Assembly: GCA_035548675.1 (NCBI GenBank)
Contig: DASZSJ010000149.1
Span: 1 to 15,292, forward strand
Direction: 5' to 3'
Source of the DNA: VRUE01 sp035548675
Lineage (GTDB): Bacteria; Actinomycetota; Thermoleophilia; Solirubrobacterales; 70-9
DNA: 15,292 nucleotides
Shown: positions 6,187 to 14,636 of the stretch, piece by piece
How the letters are laid out: every line of letters begins with the position of its first letter
Numbering within the stretch: the first letter of the stretch is position 1
The notes under the pieces: generated by a model
The model's input: only the letters and a program-made list of their open reading frames with translations
What the model was told of the DNA's origin: nothing
The model's database searches: none
Program-made: the position numbers and the translations under genes

Positions 6187-8833
6187 GAAACTCGACGACC
6201 CGCTGCACGAGCTCTTCCTGATCGACGGCAACTCGCTCGCCTACCGGGCCTTCTTCGCGCTGCCGGAGTCGATTGGGACCAGCGACGGGCGGCCGACGAA
6301 CGCGATCTACGGGCTCGCCTCGATGCTGGTCAAGATCATCGACGAGCACGCGCCCGCCGGCGTGGTCGTCGCCTGGGACGCGGGGATGTCGGGGCGCGAG
6401 GTCACCTATGACCTCTACAAGGCCCAGCGCAAACCGCGCCCCGACCTGCTGGCCGAGCAGTGGTCGCACCTGATGCCGCTGGTCGAGGCCTTCGGCTACA
6501 CCAACGTCAAGGTCGAGGGCTACGAGGCCGACGACGTGATCGCCTCGCTGACGCGGCAGGCCCGCGAGCAGGGGATCCCGGTGATGGTCGTCACCGGCGA
6601 CCGCGACGCCTACCAGCTGGTCGGCGAGGGGGTGCGGGTGATGAGCACCTCGCGCGGCATCACCGAGACCAAGGTCTACGACGCCGAGGCCGTGCGCGAG
6701 CGCTACGGCGTGCCGCCCGAGCTGATCACCGACCTGATGGGCCTGCGCGGCGACACCTCCGACAACATCCCCGGCGTCCCGGGGATCGGCGAGAAGACCG
6801 CCACCCAACTGCTGCAGCAGTTCGGCTCGCTGGAGGGCGTGCTCTCCTCGGTCGAGGAGATCTCCGGCGCCAAGCGCAAGCAGAACCTGGTCGAGCACGC
6901 CGACGACGCCCGCATGTCGAAGCAGCTGGCGACGCTGCAGTACGAGATCGAGACCGGGGTGGACCTGGGCGAGGTGATGGGCTCCGAGCCCGACCGCGGC
7001 GCCCTGCGCGACTTCATGCGCGAGTTCGAGCTGCGCGCAGTGATGGAGCGGCTGGAAGAAGCGCTGCCGGAGGGCAAGGCGGTGCCGGGGCGCAGGGTCG
7101 AGACCGAGCTGGAGGTCGAGGCGGTCGAGGGCGCCCCCGCCGACCTGGGGGGCGGCGAGGGGCCGCTGGCACTGGCGATCGCCGGCGAGCGCTGGGCCGC
7201 CGTCGACGGCGAGCGGATCCTCGCCGGCAGCGCGACCCCCGACGAGCTGACGCTGGCCCTGGTCGGGCGCGGGCTCGTCGCCCACGACGCCAAGTCACTG
7301 GGCGGCGGGCGGCACGGCCTGCTCGCCGCCGCCGCGCGCGAGGGGGTGCAGCTGACCCTCGAGCACGACACGATGCTCGCCGCCTACCTGCTGGAGCCGC
7401 AGCGGCGCACCTACGAGCTGACCGAGCTCGCCGCCGACGCCGGCATTGGCATCGCCGCCGGTGCGGCGGCCGCGGCGGCCGAGGACGAGGAGGACGGGCA
7501 GCTCTCGCTCGACGGCGAGGGGGAGGGGGAGGCGGGGCTGGAGCCGGCCGAGGAAGCGCGCCTCGTCGCCGCGCTCGCCGAGGCGCAGCGACCGCGGGTC
7601 GAGGAGCTCGGCCTGGCGCACCTGCTGAGCGAGATCGAGCTGCCGCTGGTCCACGTCCTCGCGGCGATGGAACGCGAGGGCCTGAAGCTCGACGCCAAGC
7701 GCCTGGCCGAGGTCGGCGCCGGCTTCGGCGAGCGGATCGAGACGCTGGAAGAGGAGATCTACGAGCTCGCCGGCGAGGAGTTCACGATCGGCTCGCCGCA
7801 GCAGGTCGGCCGCGTCCTCTTCGAGCAATTGGGCCTGACCCGCAAGCGCCGTGGCAAAACCGGCTTCTCGACCGACGCCCGCGTCCTCGCCCAGATCCGC
7901 GACGAGCACCCGATCGTCGAGAAGATCGAGTCCTGGCGCGAGCTGACCAAGCTCAAGAACACCTACCTCGACTCGCTGCCGGACCTGATCGACCCCGAGA
8001 CCGGCCGCGTCCACACCACCTTCAACCAGGCGGCGACGACCACCGGCCGCCTCTCCAGCACCAACCCCAACCTGCAGAACATCCCGATCCGCACCGAGAT
8101 CGGCCGCCCCGTGCGCGCCTGCTTCGTCGCCGAGGAGGGCGCCCGCCTGCTCTCCGCCGACTACAGCCAGGTCGAGCTGCGGGTGCTCGCCCACGTCGCC
8201 GACGAGGAGGTGCTGAAGGAGATCTTCCGCGCCGGCGAAGACGTGCACGCGGCGACCGCCGCCGAGGTCTTCGAGATCTCGCGCGAGGACGTCGACGTCG
8301 GCCAGCGCTCGAAGGCGAAGATGGTCAACTTCGGCATCGTCTACGGGCTGACCGGCTTCGGCCTCGCCGACCGGCTCAACATCCCGCGCAAAGAGGGCGA
8401 GGAATTCGTCTCGCGCTACCTGGAGCGCTTCCCCGCCGTGCGCGCCTTCCGCGAGCAGGTGATCGAGCGAGCCCAGGAGGAGGGCTACGTGACGACGTTG
8501 CTGGGCCGCCGCCGCTCGATCCCCGAGCTGCGCTCGGGCAATCCCAATACGCGCCGCCTCGGCGAGCGGCTCGCGGTCAACACCGTGATCCAGGGCACGG
8601 CCGCCGACATCATCAAGATCGCGATGGTGCGCTGCCAGCGGGCGCTGCGCGAGGCCACCCTCGCCACCCGCCTCGTCCTGCAGATCCACGACGAGCTGCT
8701 CTTCGAGGGGCCGCCCGCCGAGATGGACGGCGCGGTCGAGCTGGTCGAGCGCGAGATGTGCGCCGCCTACCAGCTCGACCCGCGGCTCGAGGTCGACATC
8801 GGCGTCGGCGCGGACTGGCTGGAGGCAAAGTGA
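6176..8833 (+). CDS. polA: DNA polymerase I
   Basis: An 885-aa family A polymerase for Okazaki-fragment processing and repair synthesis. The 5'-3' nuclease domain (about 1-290) has FLIDGNSLAYR (Asp17), EADDVIASL, VVTGDRDAYQL and GLRGDTSDNIPGVPGIGEKT. The 3'-5' exonuclease region (about 310-425) lacks the metal ligands: no DxE motif, HDAKSL where NLKYD would stand, and no YxxxD, so proofreading is probably absent, as in Taq and mycobacterial enzymes. An Ala-rich then Glu-rich insert occupies about 425-455. The polymerase domain has TGRLSSTNPNLQNIP, motif A SADYSQVELR (Asp662), motif B RSKAKMVNFGIVYG (Lys713/715, Phe719, the dNTP-selecting Phe) and motif C QIHDELLFE (Asp839). The ATG at 6176 is preferred over an in-frame TTG at 6167. 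The TGA is followed 9 nt later by the DMT gene. Confidence 0.97.
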   Translation: MAPKKLDDPLHELFLIDGNSLAYRAFFALPESIGTSDGRPTNAIYGLASMLVKIIDEHAPAGVVVAWDAGMSGREVTYDLYKAQRKPRPDLLAEQWSHLMPLVEAFGYTNVKVEGYEADDVIASLTRQAREQGIPVMVVTGDRDAYQLVGEGVRVMSTSRGITETKVYDAEAVRERYGVPPELITDLMGLRGDTSDNIPGVPGIGEKTATQLLQQFGSLEGVLSSVEEISGAKRKQNLVEHADDARMSKQLATLQYEIETGVDLGEVMGSEPDRGALRDFMREFELRAVMERLEEALPEGKAVPGRRVETELEVEAVEGAPADLGGGEGPLALAIAGERWAAVDGERILAGSATPDELTLALVGRGLVAHDAKSLGGGRHGLLAAAAREGVQLTLEHDTMLAAYLLEPQRRTYELTELAADAGIGIAAGAAAAAAEDEEDGQLSLDGEGEGEAGLEPAEEARLVAALAEAQRPRVEELGLAHLLSEIELPLVHVLAAMEREGLKLDAKRLAEVGAGFGERIETLEEEIYELAGEEFTIGSPQQVGRVLFEQLGLTRKRRGKTGFSTDARVLAQIRDEHPIVEKIESWRELTKLKNTYLDSLPDLIDPETGRVHTTFNQAATTTGRLSSTNPNLQNIPIRTEIGRPVRACFVAEEGARLLSADYSQVELRVLAHVADEEVLKEIFRAGEDVHAATAAEVFEISREDVDVGQRSKAKMVNFGIVYGLTGFGLADRLNIPRKEGEEFVSRYLERFPAVRAFREQVIERAQEEGYVTTLLGRRRSIPELRSGNPNTRRLGERLAVNTVIQGTAADIIKIAMVRCQRALREATLATRLVLQIHDELLFEGPPAEMDGAVELVEREMCAAYQLDPRLEVDIGVGADWLEAK

Positions 8834-8842
8834 GGCGAGCCG

Positions 8843-9280
8843 GTGGATAGGGGAGTCGCGGTGCTTCTCACCGCCTTCGCCGGCGGATTGATCGCGCTGC
8901 AGGCGCCGATCAACGCCGGGCTGGGGCGCTCCACCGGCAGCCTGCCGGCGGCGCTGGTCTCCTTCGCCATCGGCACGGTCGCGCTCGCCGCGATCGTCGT
9001 GCTCAGCGGCAAGGCGGGCGGCCTCAGCTCGACCTTCGACGTCAGCTGGTACTACCTGCTCGGCGGCTTCCTCGGCGCGATCTACGTCACCAATGCGCTG
9101 GTCGCGGTCTCGGCGATCGGGGCCGGGGGAGTGGCGGCGGCGACGATCACCGGCCAGCTCACCGCCTCGGTCGCGATCGACCGCCTCGGCCTATTCGGCC
9201 TCGACCAGGTCGCGCTCACTCCCGAGCGCGTCGTCGGCGTCGCCCTGCTCCTGGCCGGCACCCTCCTGGTCGTGCGCTGA
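8843..9280 (+). CDS. Small DMT-family (YdcZ/DUF606-like) membrane transporter
   Basis: A 145-aa integral membrane protein with about five hydrophobic helices, roughly 3-20, 34-54, 66-87, 93-113 and 127-144. The opening VAVLLTAFAGGLIALQAPINAGLG with GSLPAALVSFAIGT, and WYYLLGGFLGAIYV later, is characteristic of the DUF606/YdcZ family, whose members are about 140-150 aa and resemble half of a drug/metabolite transporter. They probably pair to make a full carrier; the substrate is unknown. The start is GTG at 8843, supported by GAGG at 8832-8835 with a 7-nt spacer that overlaps the polA stop. It is likely co-transcribed with polA. The last 90 bp overlap the convergent FAD-oxidoreductase gene. 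Confidence 0.85.
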   Translation: MDRGVAVLLTAFAGGLIALQAPINAGLGRSTGSLPAALVSFAIGTVALAAIVVLSGKAGGLSSTFDVSWYYLLGGFLGAIYVTNALVAVSAIGAGGVAAATITGQLTASVAIDRLGLFGLDQVALTPERVVGVALLLAGTLLVVR

Positions 9281-10408
9281 GCCGCGCGCGAACTCGGGCG
9301 GCGCGATCTCCAGGTAGTGGCCGAAGGACCAGTCGACGAAGCGCTTGGCGCCGAGCAGGCGTACCAGCGGGCCGAGCAGCCGCGGCGGGATCTTCGGCAC
9401 CAGCTTCTGCACCCGCAGCATCCAGCGGAACTTCCACTCGTGCGAGTCGTTGAAGGCGGCGTAGCGCGCCGCCGCCGCCTCGCGGTCCTGCCAACCGTCG
9501 AGGACGCCGCGCAGCTCGCGCCCCAGCGCGATGCCGAAGTAGAGCGCGGTGCGGATGCCCTCGGCGCTGAGCGGCAGGCAGTGGCCGGCCGAGTCGCCGG
9601 TGAAGAAGACGCCGCCCTCGGTGCCCTTGCGCAGCTTGTGCGGGATCCAGTTGCCCTGGTAGCGGACGCGCTCGGCGCCGAGGTCTTCGGCCAGCAGCTC
9701 TGTCGTCTCGCGCACGTGGAAGCGGGGGTCGAAGGAGCCGACGCCGATCCGCAGCTCGTCGCGGGCGGGGAAGCTCCAGCCGTAGCCGGCGGGGACGTAG
9801 CGGCGGTCGATCCAAATCTCCAGGTCCTCGCCGCTGCCGTGCGGGTGCACCTCGAGCCCGCGCGAGAGCGGCGCTTCGGGGGGCTGGTAGCCGTCGCCGC
9901 TGGCGAGCACGCGGCGCCAGCCGAGCGCGTCGACCACCAGCGGAGCGGAGATGACGCCGCGGTCGGTCTCGACCGCGATCGCGCCGTCGCCGTTGGCCGG
10001 CCGGGCGCGGCCGTTGACCTTGGCGGTCTCGAAGCGGGCGTCGCACTGCGCCCAGAGCAGTGCGCAGAGCTCGCGGTAGTCGAAGGTGGAGAAGGTGAAG
10101 GGGAGGCGGAAGCGCGAATCGCCGTGCGGGGTGTGCATCAGCAGCGAGTCGAAGCGCTGGCGCTCGGCGCCCATCAGTCCCAGCTCTTCCATCCAGAGGG
10201 TGGGGATGCCGCAGGCCGAGGTCTGGCGCTCGCCGATCTCGTAGCGGTCGATCACGAGCACGTCGGCGCCCGCGCCGGCGAGCTCGCGCGCGACCGCCAG
10301 TCCGGCGAAGCTTGCGCCGCAGATCAGCACGTCGTGGCTGCCGTCGAGCGGTGTGCGCTCGTCGCCGCGTTTGGTCGCCCGGATCGGCACGACGCAGAGC
10401 GTACTCAC
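9191..10408 (-). CDS. FAD-dependent oxidoreductase, geranylgeranyl-reductase-like
   Basis: A 405-aa flavoprotein. DVLICGASFAGLAVAREL (about 26-43) is the dinucleotide-binding fold with GxSxxG, followed by DVLVIDRYEIG; VFFTGDSAGHCLPLSAEG (about 267-284) is the second FAD motif (GDSAG). The overall pattern fits the geranylgeranyl reductase / p-hydroxybenzoate hydroxylase-like group; the substrate (isoprenoid saturation or ring oxidation) cannot be told. The start is uncertain: GTG at 10408 is chosen, TTG at 10414 adds two residues, and GTG at 10390 would remove six and still keep the fold. With the chosen start only 18 bp separate it from the divergent S1 start. The last 30 codons lie on the opposite strand of the transporter gene and encode a charged, low-complexity tail, probably a non-essential extension after the loss of an earlier stop. 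Confidence 0.88.
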   Translation of the reverse strand: MSTLCVVPIRATKRGDERTPLDGSHDVLICGASFAGLAVARELAGAGADVLVIDRYEIGERQTSACGIPTLWMEELGLMGAERQRFDSLLMHTPHGDSRFRLPFTFSTFDYRELCALLWAQCDARFETAKVNGRARPANGDGAIAVETDRGVISAPLVVDALGWRRVLASGDGYQPPEAPLSRGLEVHPHGSGEDLEIWIDRRYVPAGYGWSFPARDELRIGVGSFDPRFHVRETTELLAEDLGAERVRYQGNWIPHKLRKGTEGGVFFTGDSAGHCLPLSAEGIRTALYFGIALGRELRGVLDGWQDREAAAARYAAFNDSHEWKFRWMLRVQKLVPKIPPRLLGPLVRLLGAKRFVDWSFGHYLEIAPPEFARGSAHDQEGAGQEQGDADDALGSERDLVEAE

Positions 10409-10426
10409 CTGCAATCATGCGCCGCT

Positions 10427-12091
10427 GTGTCCGTGACCGATACGACCATCACCCCAGCTTCCGAGACTCCGACCGGTACCCCCGTCGAGGGCTCCGGCGG
10501 GCTGCTGCTCGAAGTCGACGGCAAGGTCGTCCCCAACTACGCGGCGACGATGGTCTCCTTCGAGGAGGGTGACGTCGTCAAGGGCAAGGTCGTGCGGATC
10601 GACAAGGACGAGGTCCTGGTCGACATCGGCTACAAGTCGGAGGGGGTCATCCCCTCGCACGAGCTCTCGATCCGCAAGTCGGTCAATCCGGCCGACGAGG
10701 TCGAGCCGGGCGAGGAGGTCGACGCCCTCGTCCTCACCAAGGAAGACTCCGACGGCCGCCTCATCCTCTCCAAGAAGCGCGCCCGCTTCGAGAAGGCTTG
10801 GCGCCGCATCGAGGCCGCCGCCGAGTCGGGCGAACCGGTCGAGGGCAACGTGATCGAGGTGGTCAAGGGCGGGCTGATCCTCGACCTCGGGGTGCGCGGC
10901 TTCCTGCCCGCCTCGCTGGTCGACATCCGCCGCGTCCACAACCTCGACGAGTTCATGGGCCAGACGCTCGAGTGCAAAGTGATCGAGCTCAACCGCAGCC
11001 GCAACAACGTCGTGCTCTCGCGCCGCGCCGTGCTCGAGGAAGAGCGCAAGGAGGTGCGCGAGCAGATCCTCGGCCGGCTCGAGCCGGGCCAGGTGGTCGA
11101 AGGCAAGATCTCCAACATCGTCGACTTCGGCGCCTTCGTCGACCTCGACGGAATCGACGGCCTGATCCACATCTCCGAGCTTTCCTGGAGCCACGTCAAC
11201 CACCCCTCCGAGGTGGTGGCGATCGGCGACACCGTGCGGATCAAGGTGCTCGACATCGACCGCGACCGCCAGCGCATCTCGCTCGGCCTGAAGCAGACCC
11301 AGGAGGACCCCTGGCAACGCGTGATCAGCCAGCACCGCCCCGGCGACGTGCTCGGCGGCACCGTGACCAAGGTGGTTGCCTTCGGCGCCTTCGTCGAGAT
11401 CCTGCCCGGAGTCGAGGGCCTCGTCCACATCTCCGAGCTCGCCGACCACCACGTCGAGAGCCCGAGCGAGGTGGTCGAGCCGGGCGCCACGCTCGACGTC
11501 AAGATCCTCGAGATCGACGAGGAGCGCCGCCGCCTCTCGCTCAGCATCAAGCAGGTCGAGGAGCAGCGGATGCCGATGCAGGGTCTGGGGGCGCAGATCC
11601 AGGCAGCCGAGGGCGGATCGCCCGCGGGTCCTGTCGCGGAGGACGACTCCTCGTCCCCGCAAGCTGCGGGCGAGGAGCCGACCTCCACACCACCCGCGGG
11701 AGAAACGTCCCCGGTTGACGAGGAAACGCCCCCCGCGGAGCCCGAAGCTCCCGCCGCCGAGGCATCCACCACGGAGGAGCAAGCTCCAGAGGCTCCGGCC
11801 GTCGAGGCTGAAGCTCCAGCCGCTGAGGACGCCCCGGCCCCTGAGGCTGAAGAGGCCCCGGCCCCTGAGGCTGACGAGACTTCGGTCGCCGAGGAGGCTC
11901 CGGTGGCGGAGGAGGAGGCTCCGGCGGAGGTTGCCGAAGAGGCGGTCGCCGAGGCGCCCGAGCAGGGCGAGGAGCATCAGGAGGGGGAATCGGTCGAGGA
12001 GCGGCCGGACTCTCCGGATGACACCGACGAGGCCGCTGGCGAGGAGTCCGGCGGGGCCGAGTCGCCCGCCGAGGAACCCTCCGAGTCCTAG
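10427..12091 (+). CDS. rpsA: 30S ribosomal protein S1 with long acidic tail
   Basis: A 554-aa RNA-binding protein with four S1 (OB-fold) domains at about 47-116, 135-200, 220-290 and 305-375. Domains three and four carry the consensus GKISNIVDFGAFVDL / GLIHISEL and VTKVVAFGAFVEI / GLVHISEL. It would bind mRNA on the 30S subunit in translation initiation. Four domains is usual for actinobacterial S1. Residues about 381-554 form an extended acidic Ala/Glu/Pro tail, longer than a normal S1 end and probably disordered. The start could be GTG at 10427 or GTG at 10433; neither has a Shine-Dalgarno. It is the first gene of a five-gene plus-strand operon, 6 nt before coaE. The polA-rpsA-coaE order is conserved in Actinobacteria such as Mycobacterium, and here two genes separate polA from rpsA. 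Confidence 0.93.
   Translation: MSVTDTTITPASETPTGTPVEGSGGLLLEVDGKVVPNYAATMVSFEEGDVVKGKVVRIDKDEVLVDIGYKSEGVIPSHELSIRKSVNPADEVEPGEEVDALVLTKEDSDGRLILSKKRARFEKAWRRIEAAAESGEPVEGNVIEVVKGGLILDLGVRGFLPASLVDIRRVHNLDEFMGQTLECKVIELNRSRNNVVLSRRAVLEEERKEVREQILGRLEPGQVVEGKISNIVDFGAFVDLDGIDGLIHISELSWSHVNHPSEVVAIGDTVRIKVLDIDRDRQRISLGLKQTQEDPWQRVISQHRPGDVLGGTVTKVVAFGAFVEILPGVEGLVHISELADHHVESPSEVVEPGATLDVKILEIDEERRRLSLSIKQVEEQRMPMQGLGAQIQAAEGGSPAGPVAEDDSSSPQAAGEEPTSTPPAGETSPVDEETPPAEPEAPAAEASTTEEQAPEAPAVEAEAPAAEDAPAPEAEEAPAPEADETSVAEEAPVAEEEAPAEVAEEAVAEAPEQGEEHQEGESVEERPDSPDDTDEAAGEESGGAESPAEEPSES
11831..11878 (+). repeat. Tandem 24-bp repeat inside the S1 acidic tail
   Basis: Two adjacent 24-bp units (11831-11854 and 11855-11878) differ at one base, coding APAPEAEE then APAPEADE. 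Neighbouring sequence contains looser copies of the same Glu-Ala-Pro-Ala theme. This points to growth of the tail by slippage and makes the region liable to length change. Confidence 0.8.
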
Positions 12092-12097
12092 CGCGTC

Positions 12098-12676
12098 GTG
12101 CCGCTGACGATCGGGCTTACCGGCGGGATCGCGGCGGGTAAGTCCGAGTCCCTGGCGGCCTTCGAGCGGCTGGGAGCGGCGACGATCTCCAGCGACGCGG
12201 TCGTGCACGAGCTGCTCGACTCCGAACCGCTGCTGGGCCGCCTGAGCGAGCGCTGGGGGGAGGAGATCGCCCCCGAAGGGCGCGTCGACCGCAGCAAGAT
12301 CGGCGAAATCGTGTTTGCGGACCCAGGGCAGCTGAAGTGGCTTGAGGCGCAGATCCACCCGCTCGTGGGCGAACGGATCGGCAGCTGGCTCGCTTCGCTC
12401 GACCCGGAGGTCGAGATCGCCGTGGTCGAGGTGCCGCTGCTCTTCGAGTCCGAGATGGAGCCCGTCTTCGACACCACCGTCGCCGTCGTCACCTCCGACG
12501 AGGTGCGGCGCGCCCGTGCCGAGGCGCGCGGCCACGCCCTGGTCGGCGAGCGCGAGGCGCGCCAGCTGGCCCAGGAGGAGAAGGCCGCCCGCGCCGAGCA
12601 CGTGGTCGAGAACGACGGCACGATCGCCGATCTGGAGCAGCGCCTGTCCGCGCTCATCGCGAAGCTGGGTGGATGA
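12098..12676 (+). CDS. coaE: Dephospho-CoA kinase
   Basis: A 192-aa P-loop kinase that performs the last step of coenzyme A synthesis, phosphorylating the 3'-hydroxyl of dephospho-CoA with ATP. The P-loop GLTGGIAAGKS is at about 6-16, the substrate-side motif ISSDAVVHELL at 30-40, IHPLV at 86-90 and EVPLLFE at 111-117. Length matches the usual 190-210 aa, with no C-terminal fusion such as the mycobacterial UPF0157 domain. The start is GTG at 12098, 6 nt after the S1 stop. The stop overlaps the next start as ATGA, so the transglycosylase is translationally coupled. Confidence 0.96.
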   Translation: MPLTIGLTGGIAAGKSESLAAFERLGAATISSDAVVHELLDSEPLLGRLSERWGEEIAPEGRVDRSKIGEIVFADPGQLKWLEAQIHPLVGERIGSWLASLDPEVEIAVVEVPLLFESEMEPVFDTTVAVVTSDEVRRARAEARGHALVGEREARQLAQEEKAARAEHVVENDGTIADLEQRLSALIAKLGG

Positions 12677-13269
12677 GCAGGGGCCGCAAGCGCTCGGTTA
12701 GGAAACGGAGAAGGCGCCTCCTCGCGATTGGCGCTGGTGTGCTCGCCGCCGTTATCGTCGCCGGCGTGTTGCTGGAGGGGACCATCGACCGGGCGATTCA
12801 GGAGCTGACCCTGCCCCTGCGTCACGAGGACGTGATCCGCCAGCAGTCACGGGAAAAGAACGTCGACGCGGCCCTGATCGCGGCGGTGATCTACTCGGAG
12901 TCGAAGTTCAGCGACCGCACCTCGAGCGCCGGTGCCCGCGGCCTGATGCAGATCACCCCGGAAGCCGCCAACGAAATCGAGCGGCTCAGCGGCGGCACGA
13001 CCTTCCGGCTCAAAGACCTGGGCGACCCCGAAATCAACATTCGCTACGGCACCTTCCTGCTGCACGAACTGCTCGATCGCTATGAAGGCGACGTCGCCGC
13101 CGCGCTGGCCGCCTACAACGCCGGCCCCGCCAACGCCGACAGGTGGGGCGGCAGCGAGCTGACGGTGGCCTCGATCCCCTTCCCCGAAACCCGCGCCTAC
13201 GTCGAAGAGGTGCTCGAAAAGCAGCGGGACTACCGCGACACGTACGCGAGAGAGCTGGGCTACCGATGA
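12673..13269 (+). CDS. Membrane-anchored SLT-type lytic transglycosylase
   Basis: A 198-aa protein that cleaves peptidoglycan between MurNAc and GlcNAc outside the cell. A very basic N-terminus (residues 3-15, Arg/Lys) precedes one membrane helix at about 16-34, giving N-in topology; no signal-peptidase site is obvious. The Slt70-like domain has the catalytic Glu76 in IYSESKF, then GARGLMQITPEAA (88-99) and LAAYNAGPANADRW (145-158). It is a minimal catalytic domain without LysM or other wall-binding modules. The ATG lies in an ATGA overlap with the coaE stop, and its own stop overlaps the MFS start in the same way. The position downstream of rpsA-coaE suggests growth-linked expression. Confidence 0.93.
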   Translation: MSRGRKRSVRKRRRRLLAIGAGVLAAVIVAGVLLEGTIDRAIQELTLPLRHEDVIRQQSREKNVDAALIAAVIYSESKFSDRTSSAGARGLMQITPEAANEIERLSGGTTFRLKDLGDPEINIRYGTFLLHELLDRYEGDVAAALAAYNAGPANADRWGGSELTVASIPFPETRAYVEEVLEKQRDYRDTYARELGYR

Positions 13270-14636
13270 GCGAAGCCCCTCGCCCGCGCGTCGCGGCGCT
13301 GGCACTCGCGGTCGGCCTGGTCCTGGCCGACTCCTCGATCGTCGTCCTGGCGCTGCCGGAGATCTACCGCGACTTCGACGCCAGCGTCGCCGCCGTCAGC
13401 TGGGTCCTGGTCTCCTTCAACCTGGTGATGGCGCTGGCGGCGGTGCCCGCGGCGCACCTGGCGCGCCGGTTGGGGCCGGGCCGGGCCGCCGCCGTCGGCC
13501 TCGCCGTCTTCGCCGGCGCCAGCCTCGCCTGCGCCGTCTCCGCCCAGCTCAACACCCTGATCGCGGCCCGCTGCGTGCAGGCGCTCGGCGGCGCCGCCGC
13601 GGTCACCGCGGTCCTCGAGCTGCTGCCGGCCACGGTCGGCTCGGAGCGCCGCGCGGCGGCGGTGTGGGCGACGGCGGGGGCGACCGGGGCGGCGCTGGGG
13701 CCGGCGGTCGGCGGGCTGCTAACCGAGCTCGTCTCCTGGCAGTCGATCTTCCTCGTCCAGGTCCCGATCGCGCTGGCGGCGGCGGTGCCGATCCTCGCCG
13801 TCGCCCGCCACGAGGCGGCGACGGGCGTGCTCTCGGCGGAGCTGCGGCGGACGGGACGGCCGCACCTGCTGGCGAACCTGGCCCTGGCGCTGGTCTCGGC
13901 GGCGATCGCCGGCGCCCTCTTCCTGCTCGTCCTGCTCCTGATCGAAGGTTGGCGGCTGACCCCGATCGGCGCCGCGATCGTGGTCAGCGTGATGCCGCTC
14001 TGCGCCCTGCTCGGCGTCCGGCTCGGCGGCCTGGTGCCGAGCGCCCGCGCCCGCGCCGCGGCCGGGGCGATCCTCGTCTCCGGCGGCCTCGGCGGCCTGG
14101 CGCTGCTGCCGAAGGCCGAGGTGGCGCTGACCCTGCCGCCGCAGGCGATGATCGGGATCGGCCTCGCCCTGGTCCTCTCGGCGCTGACCGAGACCGCCCT
14201 CGCTGGCCGCGCCCCGCAGGCGATCCACGGCGGCTGGACGATCTCCGCCCGCCACGCCGGCGTGGTGATCGGGATCCTCGCGGTGACGCCGATCTTCACC
14301 CACGACATCGCCCAGCAGCGCCGCGACGCGATCGACGCCGGCACCGCGGTCGTCCTCGACTCGCGGGTGCAGCCGCTGCTGAAGCTCGACTTGGCGCAGA
14401 AGATCAGCGACCGCCTCGGCGAAGAGAAGGGCAAGGTGCCGACGATCGGGCCCGCCTTCGAGCCGCTGCCCGACGACCCCGAAGAACGCGACCAGGTCGT
14501 GCAGCTGCGCGAAGAACTGCAGGAACAGCTCAACCGCGGCGCCACCCACGCCTTCAGCCCGTCCTTCGGGCTCGCTGCCCTGATCGGCCTGCTCTCGCTG
14601 CTGCCGATCGCCTTCGCGCGGAGGGTGGACCTGTGA
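13266..14636 (+). CDS. MFS exporter, DHA2-like (14-TM type)
   Basis: A 456-aa integral membrane protein. LADSSIVVLALPEI (about 20-33) matches the first-helix motif of DHA2 drug:H+ antiporters, RRLGPGRAAAVG is the loop 2-3 motif A region, and GATGAALGPAVGGLL is the antiporter motif C. Many further hydrophobic segments follow. Near the C-terminus a long hydrophilic, charged loop (about 355-435, with PLPDDPEERDQVVQLREEL) precedes the last helix, as in 14-TM members, though it is longer and more charged than usual and may form a short coiled coil. The substrate is unknown. The start is ATG at 13266 in an ATGA overlap with the transglycosylase stop. It is the fourth gene of the S1 operon. Confidence 0.88.
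   Translation: MSEAPRPRVAALALAVGLVLADSSIVVLALPEIYRDFDASVAAVSWVLVSFNLVMALAAVPAAHLARRLGPGRAAAVGLAVFAGASLACAVSAQLNTLIAARCVQALGGAAAVTAVLELLPATVGSERRAAAVWATAGATGAALGPAVGGLLTELVSWQSIFLVQVPIALAAAVPILAVARHEAATGVLSAELRRTGRPHLLANLALALVSAAIAGALFLLVLLLIEGWRLTPIGAAIVVSVMPLCALLGVRLGGLVPSARARAAAGAILVSGGLGGLALLPKAEVALTLPPQAMIGIGLALVLSALTETALAGRAPQAIHGGWTISARHAGVVIGILAVTPIFTHDIAQQRRDAIDAGTAVVLDSRVQPLLKLDLAQKISDRLGEEKGKVPTIGPAFEPLPDDPEERDQVVQLREELQEQLNRGATHAFSPSFGLAALIGLLSLLPIAFARRVDL

Noticed and set aside
7295..8689. 464-codon minus-strand ORF opposite polA
   Set aside because: It lies wholly within conserved polymerase motifs coded on the plus strand; its composition is typical of a shadow frame.
10415..12601. 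Very long minus-strand ORF (728 codons) opposite the S1 and coaE genes
   Set aside because: It is antisense to two clear genes, rich in Asp/Leu/Gly/Arg without recognisable domains, and is the usual result of high-GC codon bias on the opposite strand.
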